Origin: Axinella damicornis
Taxonomy: Eukaryota > Porifera > Demospongiae > Axinellida > Axinellidae
NCBI GenBank assembly: GCA_963931865.1
Contig: OZ007514.1
Location: 10,837,478 to 10,901,477, forward strand
DNA: 64,000 bases
Reading direction: 5' to 3'
The notes under the pieces were generated by a model that saw only the letters and a program-made list of their open reading frames with translations, ran no database searches and was not told the origin of the DNA. A program made the position numbers and the translations under genes. Every line of letters starts with the position of its first letter. Positions within the stretch are counted from its first letter, which is position 1. Shown in pieces: positions 10,463 to 23,583 of this stretch.

Positions 10463-13400
10463 ATGGTATATCCAGCACGTCAACGCTGCGAAAGGCTGTG
10501 CCTTCTCCTGTATGTGCTGGTGTCTGTCAGTGTGAGAAGTACTGAAGCAAGAGGAACAATAGGTCAGTCTGACTATAGCTACAATGTGTCCACTAAACCG
10601 CTCAAATTTCACAGTTCAGCTCGATGTGATGATTAGAGCTGAGTGAATGCAAAGTAGTGGTCTGCAGACGGCATGGGTCTGCATGCCTGTCATGCTTATA
10701 ACCAGGTAACTGCATGGTTGTGATGCCCTGCAGGTTTAATGGCGTTCCATTATGCGTCATGATGCAAAGACCTTGATACTCTGAATGCACATATATACTC
10801 TTAGTGGTCAGAGAGAGTTTCATATAGCACAGCTTTCTGTGCAAATCATAACTATCGGATGTTCTCTGCATGTACAAGTGACGAACACCAAACTCCGCTC
10901 CCAGGTTCTTTTTCCCTTAGAACGGGGGGAAAAGGCTAGCTATACATATGACTGCTAGTGGTGATGAGTAACGTTCTGTGTCATTGCTCGTATGTAGTGC
11001 TGGGATACAATCATGCCCTGGGAGCAGGTGAGATCAATGGCTTCTCTAGCATTGCTGAGTTTTGCAGAACTCTAATCCAGAACAGAGTTCCGCTGTACAT
11101 TGTACACATTTCTCGGTAATGAGGGTGGTAATCCATTTGCAGATGACTGTGGCGATTAGGTCCATCCCTCCCAAGTTGGACAGTGGTGAGAAAGAGCCAT
11201 GCTCTGCTTATTTCACTCTCTCCTCATCAACATGCTTCTTCTCTTGCTCGTATCTTTAGTAGCGTTTAGCTAGTGTGACTCAGTGCATTCAGATTGAACA
11301 CCCTGATACTGGAATGCTTTCTGTCGGTTGCATCCAGAATTTCTCTGATAAGATATTGAGATGAGTGCCGTCTTCTCTGCAAGTTGTTTCCCCCCCAATT
11401 CAATCCCAACACTGTGGCATGCTTCAGTGAGGAGTTGTGCTGTTGGGTCGCTAATTGATGGAAAACTGCTACTAGCAGACACATTTCTAGACTTCGAGAC
11501 TTCTCTACAAAGTCATTTACAGCACCTATTGAATCAGTGTGATTCTCATGGATGCTTTTTCCTATTGTACTTGTAATGCAACTCTTTACACAAGATATAA
11601 CGGCATGCACTGAATGACCTCTGACCTCTCTGGTGTTGCACTTGTAGCTGGCGTCACCAGCTCATGAAAATGTTCTTCCATGGGCCATTTCCAATGCCGG
11701 GACCCCTGCTGCAGTCATTGTGCATGACCTCCCAATGCCGGGACCCCTGCTGCAGTCATTGTGCATGACCTCCCAATGCCGGGACCCCTGCTGCAGTCAT
11801 TGTGCATGACCTCCCAATGCCGGGACCCCTGCTGCAGTCATTGTGCATGACCTCCCAATGCCGGGACCCCTGCTGCAGTCATTGTGCATGACCTCCCAAT
11901 GCCGGGACCCCTGCTGCAGTCATTGTGCATGACCTCCCAATGCCGGGACCCCTGCTGCAGTCATTGTGCGTGACCTCCCAATGACGGGACCCCTGCTGCA
12001 GTCATTGTGCATGACCTCCCAATGACGGGACCCCTGCTGCAGTCATTGTGCATGACCTCCCAATGACGAGACCCCTGCTGCAGTCATTGTGCGTGACCTC
12101 AGTCTGTGATGGTCACTGATTGAGCATCTGTATCATCCCAACGTGTTCATTAGTTGCTCATATGACTGTGAATACAAATGCACATTCCAATGTTTTCCTA
12201 TTTTCCCATGCATTTGAGGTCTTCTCAGATGTATGGTTGACCAAACAGGCGTCTAGCCTCATAGGCTCTTCACTGGCGGATCCAGGGGTACTTCGTTGAG
12301 TTCGGTCGAACTACCCAGAATTATACCCACAAAATATCGTAGACTACGTATCGACCAGTGGCGGATCTAGGGGTGCGAGCGAACCCCCCTTTTGACCCTT
12401 GTTAACATAAACTACTTGTATTATTGTAGCTGTGGTTGGTAATACCTTGACCGTTCGCGGGCTGAAAGCCTGAAGGCAGACATAGTCTTGAGCTAGCTAG
12501 GTTTACGCTGCTACACAATTTTAATTTTACATCAATTATTATTGTTCTGTATATACGTATAATTAGAAAATAAAGCAATAACGCAGTGTTCTATCGACTG
12601 TCCACGTACGTGGTTATGATGAAAAGAAGGAAGCTAACAGTCCCACACATCGATACTTACTGGTTACTTAGTCAATCTTCTTTGCATCTGGGGTTACTTA
12701 GTCAATCTTCCTTGCGTCTGGGAACATGTCCAGAATGCGCAGAGATGCTACGAGAGCGCTTCCTGATCGCTAAAAAGAACACGTAAAAAAATTTTCCGCG
12801 CTTCGCGCGGACTGATCACCACTTCACAGCTCTGCGCACCGCCTTCGCCGGTACACTGTGTATGTGCCAACCGAACCCCCCTTTCAAAATTTCTAGATCC
12901 GCCACTGCTCTTCTACATGCAGCATAATGATGTACATGCTTGGCGTATATTTATGTGAACTACATTTGCATGAATGCATGCTTCAAGTACTGTATGCACA
13001 CCATAGTAGAAGCTAGTCTCGTTCCCAGACCGTTTATCCAGCGTGTGTATCGCTTCCAGTATACCTAAAGCGATCCGTGCTGGGCCGAGACTAAGTAGAA
13101 GCAAAACAATTTATGTATACTTTATACATCCTGTCCTGTTGTTTTCTCTCTTTAGACTATGCCCTACAGGTCAGGCCAGTCTCATTCGTACAAGATCCCA
13201 CATCCAGTGCAGTTCTAGTCGGCAGTTCCGTCACATTTGGTTGCAATGTCAGCATAGCACCTCTCATTAGTGATTATCCTCTACCAACCCTCACATGGAG
13301 ATTCAATGGAAGCATGGATACCTCCCCACAAAGCTCGTGGCAGATCAGACCGAACTCAGACGAAGATGGCTACAACTATTTTAGTGAGCTTCATATTGAG

Positions 13401-16400
13401 AGCGTTGTGGCAGAGGATGCAGGCTACTATGAATGTGTGTCATCCGACGGGGGAGGAAGATACGTCACTATCAGCAGCCGGGCATGGCTCACTGTTGTTT
13501 GTAAGTGCCGTTGAGATGTAGCTGGTTGTTAAGAGGTTGTTAGTGGAACACTTAATTGGTGTACCAAACCACATATTTACTTGTGTCATTGACTTGCATA
13601 CTGAGCCACAGTACAGTGTAATCCCATGTGACCCCACAGTTAATTGATAGATACTGCTCATAATATGAAATGAAACGTTGACTCAGAAGGTACACATGTT
13701 GCTCACATCCAACTGTTTTACTTTTGAAGTAATACATTGTTGAGGCCATGGGAATACTGTCACCTTATCAGGTTTCTTTCTTGAAAGAAAGACAGCTGTG
13801 TTTGATTGGCTGCAGCTCTTGTTTCCGCCTTGGTGTGTTGTCCCAATAGCAGTAAGGAATTCTCATATGGTGTCGTTTTACTGGAGGAAACCAACTTGGC
13901 AGGATTCTTGGGATGGAGCTGCACAGTTTGGAAGTGCACTCTTTAGTTGTATAACCATTACCATACTGTTGTAGGAGAATTGCTACATGGACAATCCTTC
14001 GCACAGAGGCAGACTATAGATAGATGAAGTGACAGATAGAAACAAGTAAGAGAAAATTGTAGCAGGATGTAGGGATGCCAGAACGGCAAAGAGAGGAAAC
14101 AAGGGAGGGATGATTGCACATAACAGTGAAGTACACAATCCCCCCTTTTCCATAGACACTGTACAGTGTTGGCCATCCTCAACTTAAAACTTCTTATGAG
14201 TTATATTCACTTTTGTAGCGGTGAACCCAGTGTCTGATGTCCAGTCACGGCAGGTGGTAGCCGGGTCCCCTCTCCTTCTCTCTTGTGACACTGGTGCCAC
14301 CCTCCCACCTGAACAGGTGCAGTGGTTCCAAGATGGAACCGAGCTGAGTCATGGAAGCTTGAGTGAGGTGAGATTTTGGTTTCCACCCCACTGGTATAGC
14401 TAGTTGAAGAATCAAGCGTATTGCCTGTTCTTCTTTCAGCTTGTGTTAGCAGGTTATTGCAATCAATGTTTAATCATTAATGAGAAAGGTACGTACGTAC
14501 CTTGCATATCTATGTCCTGCCAGGAATGGGACGTCCTCAGCAACGGAAGTCTCCTGCTGTTCAGTGCATCCCGGGAGGATGCTGGAAACTACTCCTGCAC
14601 TGGCTGGATCACAGGACATCCACTGAACAGCTCCACATTTGATATCACCATAACAGAAGGTGAGATTTATATGATTTATTTCCCTATTCTTCCGATGTAG
14701 TAGGACTACTCGGTCCCAGACCCAACCAACCCCAGCACGGATCGCGTTTAGTAAACACGCACTGGAGGTGCACTGTCACAAGGTGCAGGGCATGACGGAA
14801 GCTTTTACAGATACGCTGTATAGCCGTGCAAAAACGAGCAGTTCAGTTCATCAAAACGTTTTCTCGAACGAGACAGCAGATATATTTGCCAAGGATTATG
14901 CTATCAACAAAAACTTCTGTCATGCCTTGCACCTTGTGACAGTGCACCTCCACCGCCAGAATCAAGTTGCTCACGCTCTTCGTACTAGAGATTTTTGGCT
15001 AGCAAATTAAGTATACACTTCCAATATATTTCGCACGGCGTGCGCACGAGTATCCCGTAACATTAAAATTACTGAAGCAGTTGCTAATAAGCTTCTTGGT
15101 ACCGGTGTGAACTATAGCTTATCAAATTTAGAGTTCTATCACCCACTTGTAACATTGTACTGTGTTCATACTATCAATCATTACCTAGCGTAACATAACA
15201 ATTATTTCTCAGAGCAGTCACCTTTTATAGAAAGCTATATATAGCTACCTACTGCTTGTGGTAGCTGTTGAAAGTTACGTAACTTGACACAAGACGTTGA
15301 TGAAAGTAAAGAAGAACCAAGATGGAAGTGGCATGAGCTTGAAGCTGCTTCCAAAATGAGAATTCTTAGCTATAACTTTTATTCATCCTCTTGCTCACTT
15401 TCCCTATGCATTATAGGAGCTAGTCCGCAGTCCTCTCAACTTCTTGTGGATCCCAACAGAGCTGAGCCAACAGCAGGAGAGTCCCTGAACCTCACTTGCT
15501 ACATTGTTGGAGAAACAAACTACACGGACATCCGAATGAGGTGGAGGAAGGATGGGGAGACCATTGCTAATAGTACTGGCAGTATGAAGCTTGTTTTGCA
15601 GCTGGACACTTCAGACTCAAGCCACACTGGGGTGTACACTTGTGAGGTTGTGACGGACGGCATGACTCTGCAAGCAAATGCAAATGTGACAGTCGCTTGT
15701 AAGTCTTGCATTAATGTTGATGTTTCAATACAAGCTAAGTATGACACACTGTGTTATCAAAAACAGATATGTCACAGGTGTTGCTAATGTTTTCTCATCA
15801 TATAATTATTTTAAGTATGTGACCTTTACTGCATGGTTGATATGCATGCATCTCTCCTGTATAATTATGTATCCACTTGTAGCTATGCTGGCAGTCGACC
15901 GGATACCGTTACCCCGTTTTAAGTTTTGATATCAACCACACTGTCTATTTCACTAGTCACAGTGATGTCATGTACTCGGTGCATGAACAGTTGGACCAAT
16001 AGCAAATTTACCTTTTGTACTGAGTAGATATTCGAACATCTTCTACCGTGCTACTACTCTGAGGGCATCCGTATTGATGTCAAGTGATACTGCTTAGTTC
16101 AAACACCATGGGTGTCTAAAAATGAATCTTATATGGCATGCCTTGTAATTATCTCTGCACTTGGCAAGAAGTGTATGAGAGACACTTTTCGTATGAATGG
16201 CTGCTGATCTTACACCGTATGCATAGTTCGCTCAGCTGATTGACATTCAACTATACTTCCCTGTAGTTCCACCCACCATATCCGATGAGCACGTCCAGGA
16301 TGCTGGACCCGTGAGAAATGGTTTTCCCACTAACATTGAACTCTCCTGCGATGTTACTGACAGTACCACTCAAGCCATTTATTGGTACAAGGATGGTCAG

Positions 16401-16667
16401 GACGTTTCACCTCAGACAGTCCAAAGTGCAATCACTTGGAGAACAAACTACACTATCAGAGGTAGTGACATTAGCACGTTGCTGGGAATATACCAGTGCT
16501 TTGCAGTGAACAGAGCAGGTGTGGCCTACAGAATCTTTCGAGTGCTTGAATTTGGTGAGTTAAATGCTTCAGTGCCCTGAGCTGGATGAAATATTATTAT
16601 TACTGTGTTTTAACCCCTCAACATGGAAGTACACTTTGTTACCTACATACCTACCTGTACACAGTAC

Positions 16668-16754
<87 letters not shown>

Positions 16755-16761
16755 ACACACT

Positions 16762-16819
<58 letters not shown>

Positions 16820-19800
16820 TACACACACACCACATGCACACACACACACACACACATGCACAGGTTTTGCAAACCCACCTGGTAACCTCACCTGCTCACT
16901 GACCCTCCAACACAGCGGAAATGCCTACACCACCCGGATAATCCTGGACTGGATCCCTCCTTTGCTGTCACCAATCCCATCATATTCCTTTTCAATACAC
17001 TACGAAAGATTTGTGGGAGAGCTACATCAATATAAAGCATCTACTAACTTCAATGTTCCACATGTGGAGATTGGAGGGTTGGAACTTAGTCGGGGACTAT
17101 ACCGTTTCAGTGTTCGAGTCAATTGTTTGGGAGACTTTCCACAGCTTCCTCCTTCAAAGTCTTGCAGGATTGACACTGGGTTCAACGTGATGGGTAGGTC
17201 ATCCAGCCAACATATATAGAATGTTAAATACCGGTACCATTACTGGACATTAGGTTGCTATTTACTGAGATGGAAGCTAATCCGCTACTTACATAGAATG
17301 TTAAATACTAGTACTGGACATTAGGTTGCTATTTACTGAGATGGAAGCTAATCCGCTACTTACATTTGGAAATTGGTCAGTTGGACAGCCACAGATTTCT
17401 TCTAGACTGTATTAATTTTATGGTTACCAGTAAGTAATGACCTTTAGTTGAGTATGGTCCACTTTAGCTGTAGCTATGATTGCATAGTTGCCAAGTGTCC
17501 CGGAACGTCCGGGACAGTCCCGGAATTCTTTGTCTTGCCCCTTGTCCCATACGGAAGGTGCTTTGTCCTGGAAAAAATAGCAATAGGCCTGTTCTCATTC
17601 CCAGGCTTGTTGCATGCAGTCTGGGAATGGAAATTAGTGGAAGACCACGTGCTGCAACGCTGGCAAATGCGCGAGTTGAGGACTGCAGTGTAGTGCACAT
17701 GCAGCAAAGAAGCCAAGGAGGGACTGCCATTCGTGAATGGAGGAGTTTCCAGGTATTCAAGGAAGTGTAGTGCAGCTGTGCGGTGCATGCTTTGATCTTC
17801 TGCATTTCTCACGGTGTCTGACATGAGTTTGGAACGCACATCAATGGAAAGTGGCACCATGGCCAGGAGGTGGCAAACTGTGATTATAATAGTAATCATG
17901 ATTATATCCATAATATCCATGTATGGTGTGGTTATAATGCTGTTTGACCAGAGCATGCAGTGTGTATATCTTCTGTGACTGTACCCGGCCCGGGGGGGGG
18001 GGGGGGGGGGGGGGGGGGGCTTGCACCGTTCAACCAAGTGTCCCTGAAGTTGCTTTTGAAAACTTGGCAACTATGTGATTGTGTTTTCAAAATGCTGTGT
18101 GTAGCTGCACATTCTCCCTATACTAAGCAGGGAGGAAGGTTCGATTAAGGATCAATATTTGTAGCATAATAATGATTAATGATGGTCCTTTTCACTCTTT
18201 TTTCCATGCAGTGATGGACACAGTGTGGCCTCTCTCTGTATCATGCCAAGGCAGAACAGACATTGATGTTGAATGGCTTAATCCCACTTTCCCTTTTACA
18301 CCACCAAGACAGGTATTTGTTCAAAGAGTGCAACTCAATGGAACTTGTCTCTATGGAAACACAACAGATCTGGAGGTACAGATTAAGGAATCACATCACT
18401 GAGATTAGTATGATGGCTATTGAAATCATTCTATGCAAAAGTCATCAGTAGTGTAGTCCATGGCCATAGACAAAATTAATGGTTGGTTAGGGCTGAATTT
18501 CCTCCAGAAAAAGAGTTTAGGGAAGAATAATAACCACAGTCGCATTGAAAATGGCTGTATATAGGGTGCATGGAGAAATCCATTGTAGTATATATAGCCT
18601 CTGAACTGCTGTCGGTACTGGCTCACAATTTTCTTGGTGGGTATATATACCTCAGACTTCCAAGCTTGTGCAGATTTCGAGGCTTGTAGCACACTGCAAC
18701 TTTCTGGCCGTCTCTATTCGGTGGACTGGACTCGGGACTGGACTCGGGACTGGACTGTGGGACTGGACACACAGAAAGTTGCGCTCATCATTTTGAAGCA
18801 TCAAACGCTACTAAAATACTTACATGACATGAATGGCATTCGGGGTAGCCGACCATGACTCGATATCAGCCGTTCCATCAGCCCTTTCTGCCAGAGCGCG
18901 TGCGCCAACGATGCACTGAATCGGCTCGTTCCCAGACTGAAATGGTCTGGGGACAAGAACAATGAATAATTATAGGCCTACAGCACAGGCGGAAAGCAGG
19001 AACGGAAGCACCAGCCAAACTTGGCAGGAGCATGCATAGAAACAGTTCAAGAAGCTGCAAAATGGTTGTAACACTTGGTATACGAGAGTTTGCTAGCAAT
19101 GACCGCCATGTGTTCCTCGAAGTCGTCGTCAGATCATGGACGAATTCGCACCGAAACGAAGTCGAGCTGGTTAACCGGTTTTGCATGGTAGGACCACGGC
19201 AGGCTGTCTACATGGTGACAGCTGTGTTGATACACCTCGCGTACTTGGTAAGCTATTATCTACGGTGGCAGCTATATAGTGCCGTTCCGCAATTTCCTGT
19301 TTTCTGGCCTTCAGAAATGACGAGCGCAACTTTCTGTGAGTCCAGTCCCACAGTCCAGTCCCTAGTCCAGTCCCGAGTCCAGTCCACCGAATAGAGACGG
19401 CCCAACTTTCTGCTAACATTTCATGTGCTACATGTGGTTGATGGCGATATGAAGTCCCAATGTTTCTGTAGATTCTCAGTCTAGGGGTTGGATCCGGGGG
19501 TGGTGGTGTGTAGAGGATAGTTGAACCTCCCTTTATGTTCTATACAGCAATCATGTACACCACACCAGTTCACCAACAGCTAGTACCCAAACTGTTGGAT
19601 TGGACTGGAAATTGCATGAAGGTGCTGTGGCCTTTTGGTACTTCTACATCCGCCACCAGCACTGTACAAGTTTGCTATAGTTTCTCACACAGGGACAAGG
19701 TTTGCTGGTAAGCCTGACCTTCCCTGTCCGTATATACCACACATCACATGCAGTTCCAGAGTGAAGGAGGTGACTGTTATGATTATGGGTTCGATGATGG

Positions 19801-22800
19801 CGACTGTGTTGTTGACCACTACACTCTTAGTGTGCCTATGTCTCAAGTGCCAAGCGGAGCAGTGTGTCTATTTGGAGGAGATTACACCTTTGATTCAGAT
19901 GCAGCTTATCATCTGAGAGTGATTCCTACCGATCACTGCATCATACCTGCAAACAAAGGTTAAAATTAACTGTGTGAATGACTATACACAATGTACATAG
20001 CCATGTTCTGCTACAGTTGACATATTCATTGGTCAAGGAGCGTTAATCAAATAAATTGCATTCTTAGCGCAATCGTTGCTTCAATTACACCTACGCTGGA
20101 CATGCCTCTGTGACAAGAAATGTAACTCAAACGACCAGACGTTCTCCACCGGTAGGCGTGGACATCTGGCACGAGACTAAGGCAAACGTATGGCCAGCTC
20201 CTTTACTTCCGGAGAGTTCGAAGGTCGAGTAATCATTGCTCAAACTGCGGCTTACTTCCGCTCGCCCACAATGTTTCAGCATTCGACTAGTATTATGTCT
20301 GCACTTAATTTGTCCTCCTCACATATACAGTCCCCATCCAGGCAGTGAAGCTAGGCCTCTCCTGTACCAGCTCAACTGCCACCGTATCATGGTCGACATC
20401 CCCTGACTGTTACCAAGTGATCAGTCTAACTCTCCATGGAATGTGCCTTGGCCATGATTGGACTAGGCTGGATGTAAGTATCCATGTATAATATTTGTGC
20501 ACCTTTATATAATTATTATGTCCCTATTCTTAAACACCAACAAAAAAGTTACCAAAAAATTTATGTCATTGTATGATAACCATCCTAACAACTGGGCCTT
20601 TGAAAGAGAAGTCTCAGCTATTGACGAATGTGTTAACTTTTATCTTAACCACCAATGTGAGATGCTCTTTGATAAGGGATTAGTAAGCCTAAAATTCATG
20701 TCGCTAGACTTACTCTGTCAAACATCTTGGATGCCTGATTTATGATTGCTGTGATAGCATGCTGTTGTATGTGGTATTAGGATCCTTTAAGCCGACTAAC
20801 CCTTCCCCACCTTCTCCTTTCATATGGGGGAAGATCTGATGATTTGTCCTATAGAGTATCTCACACTGATAGCTATGCCTCTGAGCTTTCATTTGTTGGC
20901 AGTGTTCTGCTTAGACTGCTGGAATCTCACTATTATGATGTGTCAATGCTGAATGAATCCATGATGACCTTTGACCCATGCATATGACTTGTCTCCTTCC
21001 TCCTCCCCTGTCTTCCCTCACAGTACGATGTCCTCAACACTACCGACCCGGCTGGTGTCGCAACAGTGGATGGGATTCCAAATGATGCCATCTGCACCTT
21101 CTACGGCTCTTATCAGCACTATGAAGGAGAGACAAGAGCGATAGACCCTGTGCAGTGTGTCATGGGACAAGATGTGGATCGTAAGTGGCTGTGCGTGCAT
21201 GGTGTTCATATGAGAGAGAGGATTTGAGGAATACATTAATACCCAATTCTGTCTACGCACTGAACTTTTTAGTTACTCTCAATTTCTTTCCTCTGTGAGA
21301 CAAGAAGGTACCACCAATTTTCTAACTGTAGACCTCCAGACTATACTAGTCGATAATATAGCTATAGATCCAGAGGCTGATGTGAGCATTGGCCGGTAAT
21401 GTCCCAATACAATTCACCAACCAGGTCTGCAACCCCATTCACAACAGATCTCTATATTTGGATGAAAAAGGAATCAGCGCTTGCTTCGGCTAAGGCCTAT
21501 ATATTCACTGATATTTCTTATACTATGATTGTCCTACCTTAATTGTCCATAATATGCAGCTCACTATCGCCTCAATACTACCTACAATGAAAGTGACTGC
21601 GTCCCACCACCACCTCCAGAGACACCATGTGAGAGAACAGTGTGCTGATAATATTGCTTGTTTCAACTGCTCATAACTCATTCGCTTGCATTCATTAATC
21701 CTGGTAACTTCTATATACATAAGATACTGTATAGTGGGAATTTCATAAAAATTTAATTGGTGATCAATAATGAAACCACCACTCAACAGTAAGTGCCTTG
21801 TGACTGGCTACTGCATATTTTCTTGAACAGTGGTTTGGCCATTATATTAAATTCATTTTCTCACTCACTGTTTGTGTGACCTTGCCCAGGAGCTAGAAAC
21901 TAGCTGTAGATGGGCACTTTCTTTGTCAAAGTTGCTCTGTGATCGAACGGTTCGAATCCGTCATGCGACCACTTCACTTTTGAGTAGTAATTATTTCCTG
22001 CGTAGACCACACCTGCAGGCACTCCTCTACGCAGGAGAATCACCGAAAAGCCAAACGCAAAACAAATGGGCTCGAACAGTGTGTGGATGGTGCATGTGGA
22101 TACGGAGAAGCTCTGATAGTTATGATGCCCGTCCTGTCCGTATCTTCTGGTGGTTTCTCCTGTGTGTCATGTGCACGCTCTGCATTTTTAATTAATTGCA
22201 TGTCAATGGACTGAATACCCATATTAGGAGTCTTCCCCAGCATGTTGTGTAGTTTTGTTGTCCAGAAGGGAATCAGCTAATCTCAGCTACAATAAGATGA
22301 CAGTATAGACATTATTGTATGCGGGTATAGAAATGAGGCTATAGCCATCATGCATCTTTCCCCAATACAGCCACCACCCGAGCAACAACTGCTGAAAGTA
22401 CTGCTGTCATCCCCAACACCGCCCTCCTTCCCATCTCCCCCTCACTCTTCCCCACCTCGAGCTCCCCCTCACTCTTCCCCACCTCCTCAGATACCTCCTC
22501 TGGGGTCTTCACAGGTATGTAACTGTAACTTCATTACCAACATTTTCTACAACCATATGAGTGTGTGGGTTGAGGTTATCATAATTATGTGTGAGGTTTT
22601 CTTATTAACCCTGAAACTAGCTAGCTACATGTGAACGCATCAAGTAAAAACCAACTTTGAACTGAAATTTTGAGAGAGAAAAAACTTCTGAAATACATGT
22701 TGCGAGGACTCCTAACGTCGCATTTTTACTTAACCCTTTGCCCCCGAGGCGCATGCGCAGAAATCAATCGCGTGGCTACACAAACGCTAATTAAAAATGG

Positions 22801-23583
22801 CGATTTTTGTGTTGTATCGATTCATTGGCATTGTATCTTGTAAAATAGCTGAGTTCAGGTATTGATAGTTATACTTATTTGGCTTGAAAACAAACCTGCT
22901 TCGTTCCTGAAGTAGTCCCGCGACTTGACAGTGAGGCCTGGGAAAGACACAACGGTGGAAACGCGGGTTGTCGCTGAGCTCTCGAGAATGACGGCAAAAC
23001 CACGGCAGAGGTTGGCTGACTGGCCCAGCAACGGTAGGTTACCAGTGTGGGTGAGCTAACTGGCTAGTACAAACTCGATACAACAACTTGCTCGTAGGAT
23101 ATAAGCTGTAAATTGCCGTCACTAAGTGCACATCGATCGACAAGTAAACTTCTAACGCGATTTGTGGGGAAAGTCCCTATGGCAAGCCACAGCTAATTAT
23201 GCTTCGCTCGACTTCCTGTGACACGTAAATCACTTATCTAAAGTCCGATCGCGTAGCTATGGCGATAAATAGCCTGAATCCAGTTACGGGCGCATACGGG
23301 CGCTCTCGGGGTTTTAGCACGTGAAAAATTCGGGCGCATACGGGCGCTATCGGGTTGAAAGGGTTAATGTGCTCACATAATTATGAATGATAAGTGTATT
23401 TCCCATGGTACTTACCATGCACCCCGTTCCCATCCCTGCATTCCGGTTCCCATCCCTGCAGGGTATTGGAGTATAATATTGGCTGCCATTAGTCTGGTGG
23501 CTAATTTAGTACTTGCACTCGTGATTGTTGGGCTTCTCCTGGTGGTTAAACACTTGAAGAGGGACAAGAAGGTGGTCGTTTGA
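10463..23583 (+). CDS. Gene A: Ig/FN3 receptor with a very short cytoplasmic tail
   Basis: Fourteen exons: 10463-10562, 13156-13500, 14219-14367, 14524-14659, 15417-15698, 16267-16554, 16864-17193, 18212-18375, 19754-19958, 20331-20473, 21024-21180, 21560-21628, 22371-22514, 23462-23583. All have AG/GT borders, phases agree throughout, and the total is 2634 nt (877 aa). Order: signal peptide (1-30, LCLLLYVLVSVSV); Ig1 34-148 (Cys, TLTWRFNG, DAGYYEC); Ig2 149-243, split by a phase 0 intron; Ig3 244-337 (MRWRKDG, HTGVYTCEV); Ig4 338-433 (IYWYKDG, LGIYQCFA); FN3-like 434-543; two four-cysteine modules 544-666 and 667-766; Ser/Thr/Pro stalk about 790-837; TM helix about 842-866; then KHLKRDKKVVV and stop. 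Many NxS/T sites. It is a tandem paralogue of gene B, but the exon after the TM is lost. Ligand unknown; surface recognition is inferred from architecture. Confidence 0.85.
11692..12100. repeat. 41-bp minisatellite, ten units, in gene A intron 1
   Basis: Ten head-to-tail units beginning CAATGCCGGGACCCCTGCTG. Units are almost identical, with a G-to-A change to CAATGACGGG in the last three units and GCGTGACC for GCATGACC in two. Contains a CTGCAG palindrome per unit. Confidence 0.95.
12271..12907. mobile_element. MITE with CAGTGGCGGATC terminal inverted repeats
   Basis: The left end CACTGGCGGATCCAGGGGTA (12271), a second inner left end CAGTGGCGGATCTAGGGGTG (12356), and the right end TCTAGATCCGCCACTG (to 12907) form inverted repeats that continue into AACCCCCCTTT. 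CTCTT flanks the outer element on both sides. CAGTGGCGGATC ends are common in hAT-like non-autonomous elements, but the expected 8-bp duplication is not clear, so the class is uncertain. It lies in gene A intron 1 and has no transposase. Confidence 0.7.
16666..16861. repeat. (CA)n microsatellite before the FN3 exon of gene A
   Basis: About 195 bp of CA repeats with TC/TA interruptions, ending at the acceptor of the exon at 16864. Gene B has only a short CA-rich remnant at the same place (39535-39615). Confidence 0.95.
17217..17366. repeat. ~75-bp direct duplication in gene A intron
   Basis: ATAGAATGTTAAATAC through AATCCGCTACTTACAT appears twice in tandem with about 5 bp difference. It is present once, diverged, after the matching exon of gene B (39970-40030). 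Confidence 0.8.
17992..18019. repeat. Poly(G) run, 28 nt
   Basis: Homopolymer G run in the gene A intron before exon 18212. Its length may be an assembly estimate. Confidence 0.9.
18706..19402. mobile_element. Mutator-like MITE 1 with 9-bp target duplication
   Basis: Ends GGCCGTCTCTATTCGGTGG and its complement CCACCGAATAGAGACGGCC are flanked on both sides by CAACTTTCT (18697-18705 and 19403-19411). Inside each end is a tandem GGACTGGACTC array. The arms pair for about 100 bp, including AGTTGCGCTC / GAGCGCAACT, and the centre carries no transposase-like frame. A 9-bp duplication with long TIRs is characteristic of Mutator-type elements. The insertion sits between two gene A exons (18375 and 19754) and has no counterpart in gene B. 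Confidence 0.85.
22730..23367. mobile_element. TTAA-flanked (piggyBac-like) MITE in gene A
   Basis: It starts TTAACCCTTTGCCCCCGAGG and ends CGGGTTGAAAGGGTTAA, with inner inverted CGCATGCGC / GCGCATACGGGCGC blocks. The interior is CpG-rich and non-coding. TTAA borders with CCCTTT ends fit piggyBac-type non-autonomous elements. It lies between the stalk exon and the TM exon, and gene B lacks it. Confidence 0.7.

Noticed and set aside
11692..12100. CRISPR-like regular repeat array
   Set aside because: Units are contiguous 41-bp copies with no unique spacers, in a eukaryotic intron. It is a minisatellite.
12586..12786. Short open frame inside the CAGTGGCGGATC element
   Set aside because: 66 codons with no transposase-like motif. 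The element is non-autonomous.
21930..21985. tRNA-like B box (GGTTCGAATCC) in a gene A intron, with similar GGTTTGATTCC at 41193 and GGTTCCGGTCC at 30218
   Set aside because: I could not fold a cloverleaf with an anticodon stem and acceptor arm at any of the three. They may be tRNA-derived SINE remnants, but no shared body was found by eye.
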